DNA of 64,000 bases. It comes from Tricholoma matsutake. Its lineage: Eukaryota; Basidiomycota; Agaricomycetes; Agaricales; Tricholomataceae. The stretch lies in NCBI GenBank assembly GCA_026075535.2, contig AP026549.1, positions 3,782,001-3,846,000 of the forward strand, in the 5' to 3' direction. This document shows, one piece after another, positions 1 to 12,403 of the stretch. Position numbers and translations under genes: made by a program. Numbering within the stretch: position 1 is the first letter of the stretch; each line of letters starts with the position of its first letter. A model generated the notes under the pieces. That model was not told the origin of the DNA, searched no databases, and saw only the letters and a program-made list of their open reading frames with translations.

Positions 1-143
1 GTCATAAAGGGGGAACTATTGGTCATAGGGTTAGCCTGGAGGGTCCTAACGAAGTTTTCAATCGTAGATTTAAGTGAGTCAATTTGCGCGCGCATTCTGG
101 AAACGTCGCTTTCAAGCACGTCGAAGCGTTCTGATGTGTCCAT
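1..143 (-). pseudogene. Gypsy-1 copy A: start of gag, runs off the window
   Basis: The minus strand reads the first 47 or so codons of the same gag that is complete at 36397-37515. The initiator ATG lies at 143-141. Compared base by base with the complete copy, most differences are CpG in the complete copy and TpG or CpA here. The rest of the element lies to the left of the window, so intactness cannot be judged. A self-priming block (298-307) sits between this gag and the LTR. Confidence 0.85.
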
Positions 144-309
144 GTCGCTAGGGAGCATGTTTGGCGAAAATGGCAGCATAATAAAGGCGAGATTATCTGG
201 AACGGTGTGTAGGGACTCTGTGGAGCTTTGGGAAGTGTTTTCCAGTCCGTACCTGCCTATCTTGGGCAGCACGTTCGCGATTTTCGGGCCTTAGGGGAGA
301 GTTTTCTAC

Positions 310-735
310 TATAAGGGCAACCTAAGCCTCTAGCAAAGGGAAATCTGAAGTTAAAATTATACTACATAATACAGGCATTGGGGACACACCTAGCAAAGGG
401 AAATCCAAAGAGAAAACTCTAAGGATCCCCTTGCTGATGCCCAGTATATGTGAAGATGACAAAAATCAAATATAACCTAAAAATAGAAAAAGGCGGAGAT
501 AGGCAGATCAAGGCTGCCGAATGACATCATACCAAGGGGTATGTGTCGGAAGGGGTACTCCACCTCTAAATATAAAAGTGTCAACATGTACAAACATGAT
601 AGCAAGGGAAAATTAGTAATAAAATCCAGAAAAATCATAGAAAATGAAGAATAGAAGGAAATGAGGTGGGGAAAAATATAGGATGAACATAAAAAATAGG
701 AAAAACACACAGGGCACCCCCCTAGTCCCCTTACA
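310..735 (-). repeat. 5' LTR of Gypsy-1 copy A (426 bp)
   Basis: The minus strand starts TGTAAGG and ends CCTTATA, the same ends and the same 426 bp length as the LTRs at 1459, 32061 and 37682. It is followed inward by the priming block and gag, so it is the 5' LTR of an element whose other end is outside the window. Its outer flank is host sequence inside the GRF pseudogene. CpG sites intact in the other copies are TpG or CpA here, for example at 345 and near 386-410. Confidence 0.92.
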
Positions 736-737
736 CC

Positions 738-3019
738 ATGCCTTCGCTCAAGAAAGGCCATCCATGTTCCCGCAGGTGTATGACTAGCACGCAAAGCTTC
801 ATCGTGGCAAGCTTGAGATGCCACCTCCCAGTGGCGACAGTGGACATAGAACATTGAGTGCCAGAAAGGTATATGAAAACACTTGCTGAATGCCTCTTTC
901 ACACTTTTTCAGCTGTGAGCAGCTGCTTCACACTTCTCAAAACCATGGACAATGTCGACAACATAAAAGGCTGAGGGCCATGCAGGTAAGCAATTGCTGG
1001 CATCATCAGTACTAGAGTGAGGAGTGGAAGAAGGTGTAGATGGAGAAGGGGACAAAGAGATTGAAGACCGCACATGTTTACGTGTCATGGTAACAGGTTG
1101 AGCATCACTCTCTGAATCAGAAATCATGAGATCGATTACTGTTGGTTCCACCTTGACAACATGAGGAGGGTGTAGTGCTGTGCATTGAGGCAGTGTGTCA
1201 ATGGTTGTGAGGGGAATGGCAAAATCTGATGGCTCCACTTTAAACCTTTGAGGTATGAGGAGGGGACATGTAGAGGTCTGTCGATGAGTAGAGGTCTGTT
1301 GTGAGGCCTGAGATCTGTGTTCATCCTTCTCCACCTCCTCCTCAGAGCTGGGTATCTCTATGATCTTCTCAATCTGGGTCTTCTTCGCCTTCAAAGCTTG
1401 TCGAACATATGCACGATCATGAGGGAGATTCTTCAAAAAATGAGGTTTATGCCCCTGGTGTAAGGGGACTAGGGGGGTGCCCTGTGTGTTTTTCCTATTT
1501 TTTATGTTCGTCCCATATTTTTCCCCACCTCATTTCCTTCTATTCTTCATTTTCTATGATTTTTCCGGATTTTATTACTAATTTTCCCTTGCTATCATGT
1601 TTGTACATGTTGACACTTTTATATTTAGAGGCGGAGTACCCCTTCCGACACATACCCCTTGGTATGATGTCATTCGGCGGCCTTGATCTGCCTATCTCCA
1701 CCTTTTTCTATTTTTAGGTTATATTTGATTTTTGTCGTCTTCACATATACTGGGCATCAGCAAGGGGATCCTTAGAGTTTTCTCTTTGGATTTCCCTTTG
1801 CTAGGTGCGCCCCCAATCCCTGTATTATGTAGCATAATTTTAACTTTGGATTTCCCTTTGCTAGAGGCTTAGGTTGCCCTTATACCTGGGTTCCAGAGAG
1901 GAGATTATCAAAGTTGAGGCAGTAGATGACATTGACCCGCTTCAGGAATATGTGATCACCATCCCTAAGCGTGATGACGTGGCCAATCCGAACAGTTGTC
2001 CAGGTATGAATGGTCATGTTGTAGAGCCTGAACTTGACCTCCTGCTCATCTTGATGGCAACGACCCACTTCCAACAGAATTGCTGCACTGAGAACAAAAT
2101 GCAGCCACTTGAACCCACCTTGAACTTCAAGCACAGTGGCCTCATCGCTGTCCTATCAAAATATGTTAATATAAGCATGAAGACTACAGCAAAGGAGGGG
2201 GAAATATCATACCTTTTGCCATGCATAAACGATGATGTGGCTCTTAGCTTTCTCAATGTTTGTGATACACTCAGCATCTGCTGCCCATCGCTGTTCCTCC
2301 CAAGCCTGCTCACATGTGTGGTACTCAGTGAAAACTGCAGTCATCTGCGATGCATGTTGTGGATCTGGCGGATCTGCAAACAAATCAGTGGACATCAGAG
2401 CACCTGCCATCACAGTGTTCAGAGATGGTGATGAGGAGCATGAATGCTGGGAGGAATCAGATGGCGATGTCACCCGCTGCTTTCCCTTATCTGTTGTTAA
2501 ACTAGGCACAGCAGAAGTGCCATGCCCTTTTGCTCGACAGCCACCAGCCTCCAGACAGTGTCAACGGCACATCCGACGTTTACATTCAGGATGGAGCCAT
2601 GTAGATTTGCATCAGTTCCTGCCAGGTTTTGCACATGTTGTTAGGCTGGATGTAGTGTTGAGAGTTGAAGGAAGCACTAGCTGGGTAGGAAGAGGGAGGG
2701 TGGGAGTCTGCGCTGATGGAGGGGCTGACAGAGTTGGAGAAGAGGGGGGGGACGAGGAGGCAAACCGCGATGTTGGTGGGGATAGTCTGTCATTGGCCCA
2801 CTTGAAGAATGAGCAATTGGTGCCATTGTTGTGCTTCTTGTAGCATGCTGTAAATGATCGCCCTGCATTGCCATTCTTGTTAGACTTGCAGATCTTGAGA
2901 GTAAGGAGGTGGTGGCAAGTACTGCAGGCAAATGCAGTTGGTAGTGCTTGACTCATGGGGATAGGCCTGTAAAGAGAACTGAAAAACCTGTAAAATAGCT
3001 GGTACATGCTGTCAGCCAC
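738..3019 (-). pseudogene. GRF-type zinc-finger protein gene, broken by two LTR insertions
   Basis: Minus-strand pieces read in order: a GRF zinc finger at about 2760-2960 (Cys-x2-Cys near the start, then a GRxF motif and Cys-SFFKWA), a Cys-rich segment at 2490-2610 (HPECKRRMC), an acidic/Ser-rich middle, a conserved block at 1885-2134 (TRIGHVI-like), and a C-terminal part at 738-1436. Similar proteins are common in Agaricomycetes and often lie near transposons; their role is unknown to me. A solo LTR splits the frame at 1459-1884 and Gypsy-1 copy A truncates the end at 736. In-frame TGA codons lie in the Cys-rich segment, one between R and HC where Arg would fit. Part of the 5' region (3020-3350) may also belong to it. 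Confidence 0.7.
1459..1884 (+). repeat. Solo LTR of the Gypsy-1 family
   Basis: 426 bp from TGTAAGG to CCTTATA with no internal region on either side. A perfect 5 bp target duplication CCTGG flanks it (1454-1458 and 1885-1889). Intra-element LTR recombination is the usual origin of such a structure. It interrupts the GRF zinc-finger pseudogene and lies in the opposite orientation to the other three copies in the window. Confidence 0.95.
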
Positions 3020-4089
3020 AACCAGGATTGGCTAGCGTTCACGCACCAGTTAGTGATGTTTTCATGGCCTGCAGTTGAAAAAGATAGATATGTGAGTGAA
3101 TTAACAGTGGAAGCAAACAAGGAAAGGAGACTCACGGTGGTAGGTAGTACATACTTTGTTTACAGGACTTGCAGTGTATGGAGGTTGTGCGAGGAAGGTA
3201 GTTGTTGCCAGTGTAGTGTAGTAGATCAAAATGTGGTTCGAGTTGGGTGGCAGTGTCAGTGACATAAGCCTCCCAGGATGGACGGGACAGACTGGACTCC
3301 ATGGAATTTCCGATACCCAGATTTTCTGGAGAAGTCGATATTTGGTGCACGTGATAACTTTAGGGTGCCCCTGAAGTATCATCAAATTTCAAAATTTCAA
3401 TACAAAGTTTGTAACTGATCAATAATAGTTTGTAATGAAACTATCAATAACAGTTTGTAATGGATTGTATTGAAGTCAATTACTATAAGTTCCAGTAACT
3501 TAGATAGCTGGATGAGAAATTTCCTTTTATACTCAAAATCCATGTCTCAGCTAATTTTTGAGTCCCACGGTTAGTAAAGTCAGTAATTTTTGTAATGGTT
3601 GCTCAGAACTTACTGACTGGGGAAAACAGACACGGAAAAACAGTCACACTGAATTTTTTGGCAGTTCCAGGTTCTAAGAACAAGTCTTAACTTTGTTAAG
3701 GACTCGTAAATCTATGATCAAGGAGCGATCATCTGCACAGTGCAAGGAGCTATTCTGATCCCTCCAAGCTCATAAAGGTGTCAGGCTGCCAGTACAGTCA
3801 TTGCTTGATATGAAGGTTTGATGGAGCTCAATGTATGTCATGTTGAATTGATCTGAGTCCCAAAAGAAGGTGAATAATGTCATATTGAGTAACGATCTTT
3901 GTGTCTGATGCATATATGATAGTTTGTTGATGAATTTGTTTATGAGCTTGGGTTTCGCACCAGCACACAAAAAAATTGATGCTCCTGCACTGTCGGAGGC
4001 TGAGTGGGATCATGTCGGAACATTCTGTAGTCTTCTCCATGTGCATATCTTAGATCCATGGCATCACCTTCAGCTTACTGATACCTGCA
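3020..4089. other. No recognisable gene
   Basis: About 1 kb with no convincing reading frame. 3100-3385 has short minus-strand frames that could be the eroded 5' part of the GRF gene. 3400-3750 is AT-rich with short repeats of TTTGTAA. The part nearest 4090 may hold the lost N-terminal half of the hAT transposase. Confidence 0.4.
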
Positions 4090-5124
4090 ATGCTTAGCAT
4101 GCCAACAAGGCTCAGCAAGCCTTCTCATCTGCTCAAACTCCTACACTTTTCAATGCCATCCCCACCATCAAAGCTCTTCACGGTGCTTGGTCTATCCAAA
4201 TTGACAAACTCAAGTATTGTCCATTCAAGGAGGCACTTTATGCTGCAACAGACAAACTCAATGAGTACTATGAGAAGACTGTGGAGTCTGATGCCACATT
4301 CTTGCGGTGTGTACATGTTCATTTTAACTGGGTTTTTTTTTGGCCGATAACCTAGTCTGTAGTGCTACACCCCAAATGCAAAATGGCTCACTTCAAAAAA
4401 CACTGGGACAAGAAATTACAGCAAGATGTCATGGAGCTGGGTCAGAAAGTAGTATGTCATAATTACTCAGACTTGTGGATTAATACTCAAATGCTGCAAC
4501 AAAGTTTAAAGAATGTTATGAACATCTTCAGGCAGCTGCGGTGGCCTCTTTGACAGGCACCCCCCAACAGCCTACTAGAAAGCAGAAGACACATACCCTC
4601 TTGCATGATCTTGATTCCGATGACTCTGATTCTGATGATGCCAGTGACAATGAAGCATCAAGTACACCATGGCTAGTCGAATATGAGTGGTATATGAATA
4701 CAAATCATAACATCCCTCCTGGAATGACTATTGTAGTGTGGTGGGTGGTGTGTCAACTTTCTTGAGATTTGTTCCATGACAATGACTTGTTTCTTAGTTA
4801 AATATGCCTCATTATCCTATCGCTGCTTTGCTTGCCCAGGACTATCTTGCAGTCATGGCATCATCAGTATCAAGTGAGTGTGCATTTTATTCAGCTGGCC
4901 TTACCCTCAGCAAGTGTCACAATCGATTGCAAGGAGACATTGTTGAAGCTTTACAGTGTTTGAAGTGTATGTATCACAATGACCTAATCTTTCAGGAAGT
5001 CGTTGTAGCTACAGAGGAGGAGGTAGACCTCGAAGGAATGGATCTAGAATTGGCGGTGGATGCTAGTGTGGTTGAAGAAGGGTTTACATGGGATCAGTTG
5101 CTTGCCGATGATGAGGATATGTAA
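4090..5124 (+). pseudogene. hAT-family transposase remnant (C-terminal half)
   Basis: Frames on the plus strand together give the second half of a hAT transposase. They include an LHGAW-like segment with KYCPFKEAL and LNEYYEKT (about 4110-4290), VLHPKCKMAHFKKHW (about 4362-4406), an acidic linker rich in Asp/Ser (4600-4670), and at 4804-5124 the hAT dimerisation domain with YLAVMASSVSSE and AF-SAGLTLS-NRL. The reading frame shifts at least three times and the BED finger and first catalytic Asp are not visible, so it is dead. The ending EALQCLKC is typical of fungal hAT elements. Confidence 0.85.
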
Positions 5125-5179
5125 TACACTGATAGGTAGTGAACAGTCGGTTAAATTCTTCAATTTCTACACTGTTACA

Positions 5180-5328
5180 AGCAGAAAAGCCACAGCTTGG
5201 GCCTGAGCTGGGCCTAAGCCAGCCTAGAGCTGTCTTCACAGCTCAGGCCTGAGATTTCAAAAGCCTGAGCCCCTCAAAGCCAAGCCAAAGCTGTGGCTTT
5301 CAGGCCAAGCTGAGCCATCACAACACTA
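5180..5328 (+). repeat. Terminal region and right end of the hAT element
   Basis: Downstream of the transposase the sequence becomes a run of imperfect inverted words (AGCTGTGG, CTGAGC, AAGCCAAG) and ends in CAACACTA at 5321-5328. The same word-rich ends recur at about 43130-43250 and 51520-51655, the latter ending CAACACTAG. A candidate 8 bp duplication would be 5329-5336, but I could not find the matching left end. Confidence 0.55.
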
Positions 5329-5337
5329 GGAGTACCT

Positions 5338-5919
5338 GAACTCAATCAACTGCTCAGGACTGCCATTAGCTCAGACAGCTCTCAAGATTGGTTGTCCAGT
5401 GATGGTGCTTTGGAACCTGGATCCTGGGCATGGTGTCTGCAATGGGAGCAGAGGAATTCTCACAAGGATGAGAAACAGGGTGTTGGAGGTATGGCTTCTT
5501 ACTGGGGATCATGCTGGAGAGACTGTGTTCATTCCAGGGATCACACTGCAACCAACTGAGGACCAAGTGCCTTTTGAGTTCACTAGGAGGCAGTTTCCAG
5601 TGTGGCTCTCCTTTGCAATGACAACATCAGTAAATTGGGTGTTGGTATCTACCAGTACAGACTGGTACAGATCACTCAGCTAACTCACTTAGCTATGATC
5701 CATTTCTCTGATGAATCAACAAGTCACAGGGCCAGTCTGTCAGACATGTTGGTCTTGACCTGTGGACTCCAGTTTTTACACATGGGCAGTTCTATGTGGC
5801 AATCTCAGGTGACATTGGTTCACATCAAAGCCATCTGGGCAAGTACAAGTGAAGAGGCAATAACAAAAAATATTTTATATAATGAAGTACTATTAGATAA
5901 TCTGTACATAGAGTGTGCA
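5338..5919 (+). pseudogene. Helitron Rep-helicase, C-terminal fragment (PIF1-like)
   Basis: The frame reads the last helicase motifs of a Helitron RepHel/PIF1-type protein: YLNSINCSGLPLAQ, GCPVMVLWNLDP, NGSRGILTRM, FIPGITLQPTE, VPFEFTRRQFPVWLSFAMT, then after a break [18 protein letters not shown] and TKNILYNEVLLD. The family normally has Arg where this copy has Trp in VLWNLDP, VWLLTG, FPVWL and LWTPVF, which fits CGG to TGG change. The SQGQS segment is lost and stops occur. The fragment begins immediately after the hAT right end at 5328, so the hAT insertion probably removed or displaced the rest. Confidence 0.85.
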
Positions 5920-8283
5920 TAAAGATGGGTACATATAATGTATCATAGTATATAATACATCATAGTATGTATATAAAGATGTGTAGATATAAATATAATG
6001 TCACCCATGTGCCAAAGGCACATTCAAAAAGCTTGTGAATGCAATGTATTCTTTTTACATAATTCAGTATAACCGGCATATTAAATCTTAATGTAGAAGC
6101 TTTGTGGTCTTGGACAGCATGTGGCTGGGTTGTTTACAGTTGTAAAATGCCAGCTGTGTAGGTTGGAGAAAAGAAGAGTGGAGTTTGAAACTGAGGAAGT
6201 TGCCGCTCATCTAAAAATACATTTTTGATATATTGATTAAACGTCACTGTACTTTCTCCTTACCCCGAAACTGCGGCTGGATTGGAGCCTGCGCTAAATG
6301 GTGTAAAAATTAAATACGCCAAGTCCGGACATAGATATCAATTCTTCGCCCCTCAAATATGCTAAAACCCAGACAAACCTTTGCGGGAGCTTCCCAGGGT
6401 ATACTTAATTATAAGAAAACGTGGACTATTGTCAAGTTCGTTCCAGTTCAGTTTGTGAGTTCAACGTGAACACCTGACCAGGCCTGACCCAGCTTTCAAA
6501 GTCTACATGGTATTTTCATGTCTCCGGACCTAACTTGAACCTGAAGGTCCCACCCTATAACATGACCCCCTGAAAGCTCACCAGTATCTCTGAGCCCGGC
6601 GCAATAAGGTGGGATGGGAACGAGACTAGTACTAATCTTGAAGGACACATGATTTTCTGATCTGATACGAGTCGAAAAAGCCAGGAAGCCGACCGAAATT
6701 TTTTGGGTTGTTCGGGGTCTTGATTTCCTACGCCAACGATAGGTTGTGCTTGTTATAAAATCCTCACTGCTGGCACACTACAGGCTGCGAGTCCTCCACA
6801 TAGCCACTACATACGTGTCCAAGTGAAGTCCCACCACACACCTTCGCGACTTGTCGCAGCGGATCTCACTGCAGATTTAACCTGCTAACCAGCTCAACTA
6901 GTAGCATTTTTTTTTTTTGAATTCACCAGTACGTCGCATCGATGGTAGTTTTTTAGTATTCAATCCTGTGTCCTGACCTTGGCAAACTTCTAGTCATGCC
7001 TTGGGTCTCCAATCGTACTGATTCTAACATCACTGTTGCCAAGTACAAATGAATTGTTGGTGCAGGATGCTTTCAATGATTAGTAGCTGTAACCCTAGTG
7101 ATGACTGCTGATTTTGAATTTTGAGTACTGTCTTGTTCATGGGTGGGCAGCTGCCGTTGCCGAGTAAGCTCAATTTCTTGCCGAAGCCTTGACAGCTCGT
7201 TTCAAGCATACGTCACTGAGAATTACATCCAATGTCACGTCCCTTTCGGAAATAGTCGAAGGCTAGGATCATGTAAATGAGTTGACATCAAGGTAAAGTG
7301 TACTTATCAATATAATGGCAACGATGTCAATGCATAACTCCAAAAATGAGGGATGCGACCCGGAGAGACGCACATAACGCATAAGCACTTGTCATCGCTG
7401 TAGAAAACGATGCGGTCCGAGTCGTTGTAGCTCGCATATTCAAAATCTTGAATCATGTTGATGTCCTTGAAACGAAGTTACCGCTGAACTCTCTAATTGG
7501 GTTGGGTAGGACAGATGTTGCTGAGAACATGAAAGCACACCAACCGCAAGATCTTGTTCGAGTCGATTATAGATGCCGTCTTGTGAATCATATCAACGGT
7601 GAATTTTTATGGTGGTCGAGTCATTGTAGTATTTCCTGATCGATGGGGTGGCAAAGCCAATATCGAGGTCCTTCCAGTTGTCCTGCAACTCTTGTTTGGA
7701 TTCTGGAATTACTGAGCTTCGGTACGATCATGTCCCTGCTGTTTAAATATTTAGGATGTGCGGAGTTTCTATTTGTCCATTCTAGTTGCACAATCAACGA
7801 GATCAAGCCACACTGGCGCGACGACGTTCAATGGCCCGGGATCCACACAACCAGTACGCTTCCACAGACAGTTTTGCGTCGTCTCGGACTCGCTTGGGAT
7901 ATGATGTATTTGGTACCCATCTTTCAGCGTACACGCCCATGGCATCAGAGATTTCGATCGGAATGTGGTTGCAGACAATGGACGTAGTCCTCTAGCTCCG
8001 AGTCGAGAAAATAGAACAGAAGCGGCATCTGTTGTGACACCTGGAGCTGTGAAACCTGGATAATCTTTTGCATCAAGCACTGAACAGGACCCTTGAAGAG
8101 CATTGAAGCGTCGAGCGACGGTCGTGTGACTATTCTGTTAACATTTCCCAATTGGCAGCAGTGCACTGACTACGATCATTATACTTACATTGGCGGAGAG
8201 AAATAGGTTAGGAAAGCGAAAGCTAGTAGATATATAGATCGGCGGCGTAGATGTTAATATAATTATTTAAATTCGTCCAAAGT
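5920..8283. other. Long stretch without a supported gene
   Basis: 5930-6060 is AT-rich with a perfect hairpin of 7 bp stem and AAA loop at 6007-6023. 6900-6920 has a poly-T run. Between 7450 and 8190 both strands have frames of 60-115 codons, and a possible donor site on the minus strand at about 8186 suggests an eroded multi-exon minus-strand gene, but I recognise no domain. 8160-8283 probably belongs to the 3' region of the next gene. Confidence 0.4.
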
Positions 8284-9757
8284 TCATTGCGAAGACTTCA
8301 AAAAGAAACCAAACCCAATACCCATACAAAATCCACCAAGCAACGCAGCCTTGACATTACCATCTCCAAGCGCTTCAACAAAACCAGATATTGACTTCCT
8401 AACCCGGGCGCGGAGTGGGCCAAGCAGGGAGACCGAAAAAATAACGAGAGACGGCAAATGCAACGGGTCGAACGAATGACCCACGCATGATCGCGAGGGA
8501 TCATGCGCATCAACATCACGATGTTCGTCATTGTAATACCTGACATTCCGCTCTGTCAGTGTATTTTCTCTCAAGCGCTTTGCGACATCCTGAGACAATG
8601 TCGCAGCCCATTCTGATTCCCACTTTGTTTTGTCCCAAGGTAGACCATCGGGATCGCGGTGTTGGGTGTTATGAGCTTCTTTGCGTCGCGATTTGTGGAT
8701 GTCGTCGACTGTGTGCTCGACTTCGCGCCATCGGAGGAAGCGGTCGGTGGCCTCGCTGCGGAGGGCGGCGAGAGTTTCCGGGGAGTGGAAGAGACCTGAT
8801 CGGAGAGCAAAGGCGGAGGCGGGGCGGAAGGAGGAGAGTTTTGAGCGAGAGAGGGCGTTGGTGCGAGGAAGGACGATGATAGGTATTTGGGTGCTTAGGG
8901 ATTCAAGTATGAGATTATCGACCACAGTTGGTGCTTTATATATTGTCAGCACGAACCTTAGATGTCACAAGGTAACCTACCTGATGGTAATAGAAATACA
9001 AGAGCAGTATGCAATGGCGTAGAAGCAGATGAGACGAGATTGGCTACAACAGCAGAAGGTCGGTGTGATGGATCCAATATATCGGATACAGTGTAGAATG
9101 GTACTTGAATGATAGACTTGATAGTTTGTATTAGGTCTTCAACCTGACGAAACAGATCATTGAACACGCGTTCCACAAAAAGAGTCAAGAAAGGACGGGA
9201 CGCACGTCAGTCGTATGGTCGTATACGGGCAGTTCAATAATCTCCACATTCCGAGTAGGTTCGAATTTCTCCAGTCCATGAGCATCTCGATGCTCAACCC
9301 AATCCGTAGATGCTCGGAGCACTCTCCCGTACTCTGTGTCTTCCCATTGACCTACATCAACGACATCCTCATTATCTTCGAGTAAGAGCCCTGTCAGAAA
9401 GTTCTTTCCGGCTCCCTCGCTTCCCAATACGAGTAACTTAATATCGCCTAGTGTCTGACCATATGGCGTAGGGCGCCTCAAGGCGGCCGGAAGTGTCAAA
9501 GAAGGTATGATGAGACCCTGAGTTGAGTCTCTGACTTCATCTGATTGAGGACGCGAATGTGGAGGGCTGGCTGCTGCGGAACTGAAGAAGAAAGACGAAG
9601 ATACAGACGGGAAAGAAGAAACAGAATCAGAGGAAGGACTATCTGGCGGGGAAGGGCGTGCACTGGACCGAGGTGACGAAGGTGCTGAGACACTATTCAA
9701 AGTGTCAGGATGGAAACTGCGAATTGTAATTGCGCTTGTACTGATGCTTTCGTCCAT
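8284..9757 (-). CDS. P-loop protein with C-terminal membrane anchor (septin-like GTPase fold possible)
   Basis: Three exons, 9757-9206, 9143-8981 and 8933-8284, joined by introns of 62 and 47 bp with GT..AG ends; the sum is 1365 nt, giving 454 aa. Residues 25-75 are Ser/Pro-rich. A Walker A-like P-loop GSEGAGKN lies at about 112-119 after the strand IKLLVL; the usual Ser/Thr after Lys is Asn. A second strand ELPVYD may be the switch II region. The middle contains VFLLPS and IPIIVLPRT strands as in a nucleotide-binding fold. The last 25 residues form a Gly-rich hydrophobic segment, a likely tail anchor. I do not recognise the exact family. Confidence 0.75.
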
Positions 9758-9948
9758 TGCTTAAGAGGTGAACGTTGTGAACGTTGAACGGGAACGGCAA
9801 CTGTTTGTGGTGAATGTCAAAACGGTTGAGCACAACTCTTTCAGACTCCAGTTCCACGTGTTCATATCTAAGTATCTGATAAGATAAGGCAATGCATACG
9901 AAACATTATCCATAAAACATACAACCTAATACATAAAGTAAGTACCAT

Positions 9949-11820
9949 CTAACAAGGAACCGATACTGCCAGTCGTTCCTTCGTTTTTATCTTTATAGGG
10001 TCCACCGAATCGCGTATCGTCTGCATTTCAGCCGATGCACGCCAACGATCAATGACTCCCAAGACATCCTGCGCCGATAGCCACAATTAGCACACCGCGC
10101 AAACCATACACACAAAAGTCCAACTCACATTGATCAAAACACGAGCGATATCGTCATAGTCCTCGCAGTTCACATCCCTAGTGGACTGATTGTGCGCTGT
10201 CATTTTCGCGCAGAATCGAGAAGTCCCGGGCCAATGCTCATTAACACACAACCTCTCATCGCAATGAATGATCAAAGCATGCATCGCACATATAAAATGC
10301 AACCGCATTGGATTCACCACCAGCAGATCCAAACACATGTGCACGTCGTCCGCGTTCACAAAGGAGACATTGAACAGTGAACCAACTAACCCCGCAAGGT
10401 TGACTCCTCGAAGCGCATAGAATGGTTTCTCAACGAAATTATCATAATAGGTCTTCCATTCCCCATCCTGGATAAACTGTAGGTCAGAAACAGAATCTTG
10501 AGTGTAGAGAGAAGAAAGACTGACAGCGCTCCAATACGCCTTGAACTGCCGTAATGCTTCAAAACGTAAAGCCTGCTCAAGCCTCTCAATATTCGCAAAT
10601 CCTTCCCCTCTTAATTGCTCAAAAACCGATCGCGCAGCCTTCGCAATCCACACACAGCGTCTATAATCCCGAGTTCCATCAAGCATCAAATCAATCAGCA
10701 GCGGATCGAGCCCATCCTGCTTATACTTATTCACATAACCCGCCACCGCCACTTGCATATTCTCATTCAAAGGCTGCTCCGCCTTTGGCGTAAGCATACT
10801 TTGGGAAGCAGAATAGGGTGGAGTGATACAGCGCTCAGAGCCCGACGTAATCGAAGTGGCGTGCCCGCTCACGCTTGAGAAAGCACCGTCGATCGAATCA
10901 ACATCCGTCCTACCTTCACTCGAGCTGTCATCCCTGTCGCTTTGCGGTACAGCACGTGGACTACGATCATTGTCCACTACTGACGTGACCCGCGGCTTGG
11001 GTGTCCGCACGTCAAACATGCTGGGAGCAGGGAGGCGAGGAGGACCGTGGGCACCCTGACTACGCCTATGAGTGATCTGCCTAGGCATCCCATCCCCTCT
11101 CACGTCACTACGCTGATCAGGTGGCGGGGGAGGGGGCATGCCCATTTGAGGGTTTGCGGAAGGCACATACAGTCCTGGGGGATAGGGAGGCGTATCCTCG
11201 ACGGTCTGAGGCGGATTACGGAAGGAGCCTGGTACGCTGTTTCCTGGGCCTTGAATCTGGCCTCGAGGGCGAACGTTATGATACTGATTTCGTCCGTGGT
11301 GCTGGTCAGTAGTGGCATGCGGGCCGGGGGGACGAAATTGGTTAGCTTGGTTGTGGGTGGCCGGAGGCCGGGAAGCTCCATGAAATAGAGTAGCGGCCCG
11401 ATATTCGTTAGCCAGGCGCGTAATAGGCTCCCGGTGACGTCTTGCTTGATTCTGGTGTCGGGGTGGCTGCTGCTGGTGTGGAGGAACCCCTTGGTTTGGA
11501 TGATATCGAGGTTGATTTGCTTGATACTGCTGGAAAGGGTACGGATTGAAATGATGCTGTGGCTGGTGGGCAAATTGCACACTAGGCTGGACCACCTGGT
11601 TACCCTGATACTGAGACTGCTGAACGTGGAGCATGTTCGGCTGCACCGGATACATGGCATCCACGAGGTTAACTGCCCCCGATCGGACTGTCCGAGGTGG
11701 GTACTGTCTAGTGGCATTCTGATAGTGCGCTGGAGGGAACGTGGCCATCCGTTGCTGGCTAGAGCTGGGCATTCCTAGCCCTGGTCCTGGTCCTGGTCCT
11801 GGTCCTGGACAAAACTGCAT
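9949..11820 (-). CDS. Pro/Gln-rich protein with a conserved C-terminal domain, function unknown
   Basis: Two exons, 11820-10129 and 10068-9949, with a 60 bp intron (GTGAGT..CAG); total 1812 nt, 603 aa. The N-terminus has a PG repeat, and residues 1-330 are low-complexity and rich in Gln, Pro, His and Asn, as in RNA-binding or condensate-forming proteins. From about residue 345 the protein is folded: mostly helical, with VAVAGYVNKYKQDGLDP, RRCVWIAKAARSVFEQL and a C-terminal DDIARVLINDVLGVIDRW. The helix pattern recalls MIF4G/HEAT-like domains but I cannot assign it. The stop lies about 190 bp from the start of the P-loop gene on the same strand. Confidence 0.7.
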
Positions 11821-12403
11821 GGGGAGAAATGAGATGACGAGTGGTGATGATGAGGGAGGTGGCTATCCATACCGCAGAGACTGCGCCTTATAGGTCGCGC
11901 CGAGCAGGTCAAAGCGGATACAAGAAGCAGATGGTGCAAACGCGTGACCTTTGGTGGCCACGCCAGTTGCCACTTCCCAGGTAAACCAGGGACGAAAGTC
12001 GAGGACAAACATGAGAGCTTGGACCCTACAGGATCGATGTCATGTCGATAGAATTCAACCGAAATTTTGAATCCCTGGTACATTTGCGAGAACATAGGTG
12101 GACAATTTTTTGTTATGACAGAAACGAAACGGAAGTTATAGGAAACGGTGTGAGCAGTTCGAAGTTCCTAAGCGGCCAAGCCATCACGTGCATTAGCGAC
12201 CACAGTCTTCTAAATCGATATCTGTCCAGTACGACGATAGTATAGTAATGCGATGGCAAGGATATATAGTAAGACATTGATATTATGACGAAAAGAGCCC
12301 TTCGCTTCGGACTCGTAATTTCACAAGTCACTTCTCAATTCCAGACCCGTGATAAGCTGAAGGCGTGCCACCACAAAATGCGGTTAATAAGATGTACATA
12401 TGA
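11821..12403. other. Intergenic region
   Basis: 583 bp between the ATG of the Pro/Gln-rich gene and the stop of the NOSIP-like gene, both on the minus strand. It should hold the promoter of the former and the 3' end of the latter. No gene or repeat seen. Confidence 0.5.
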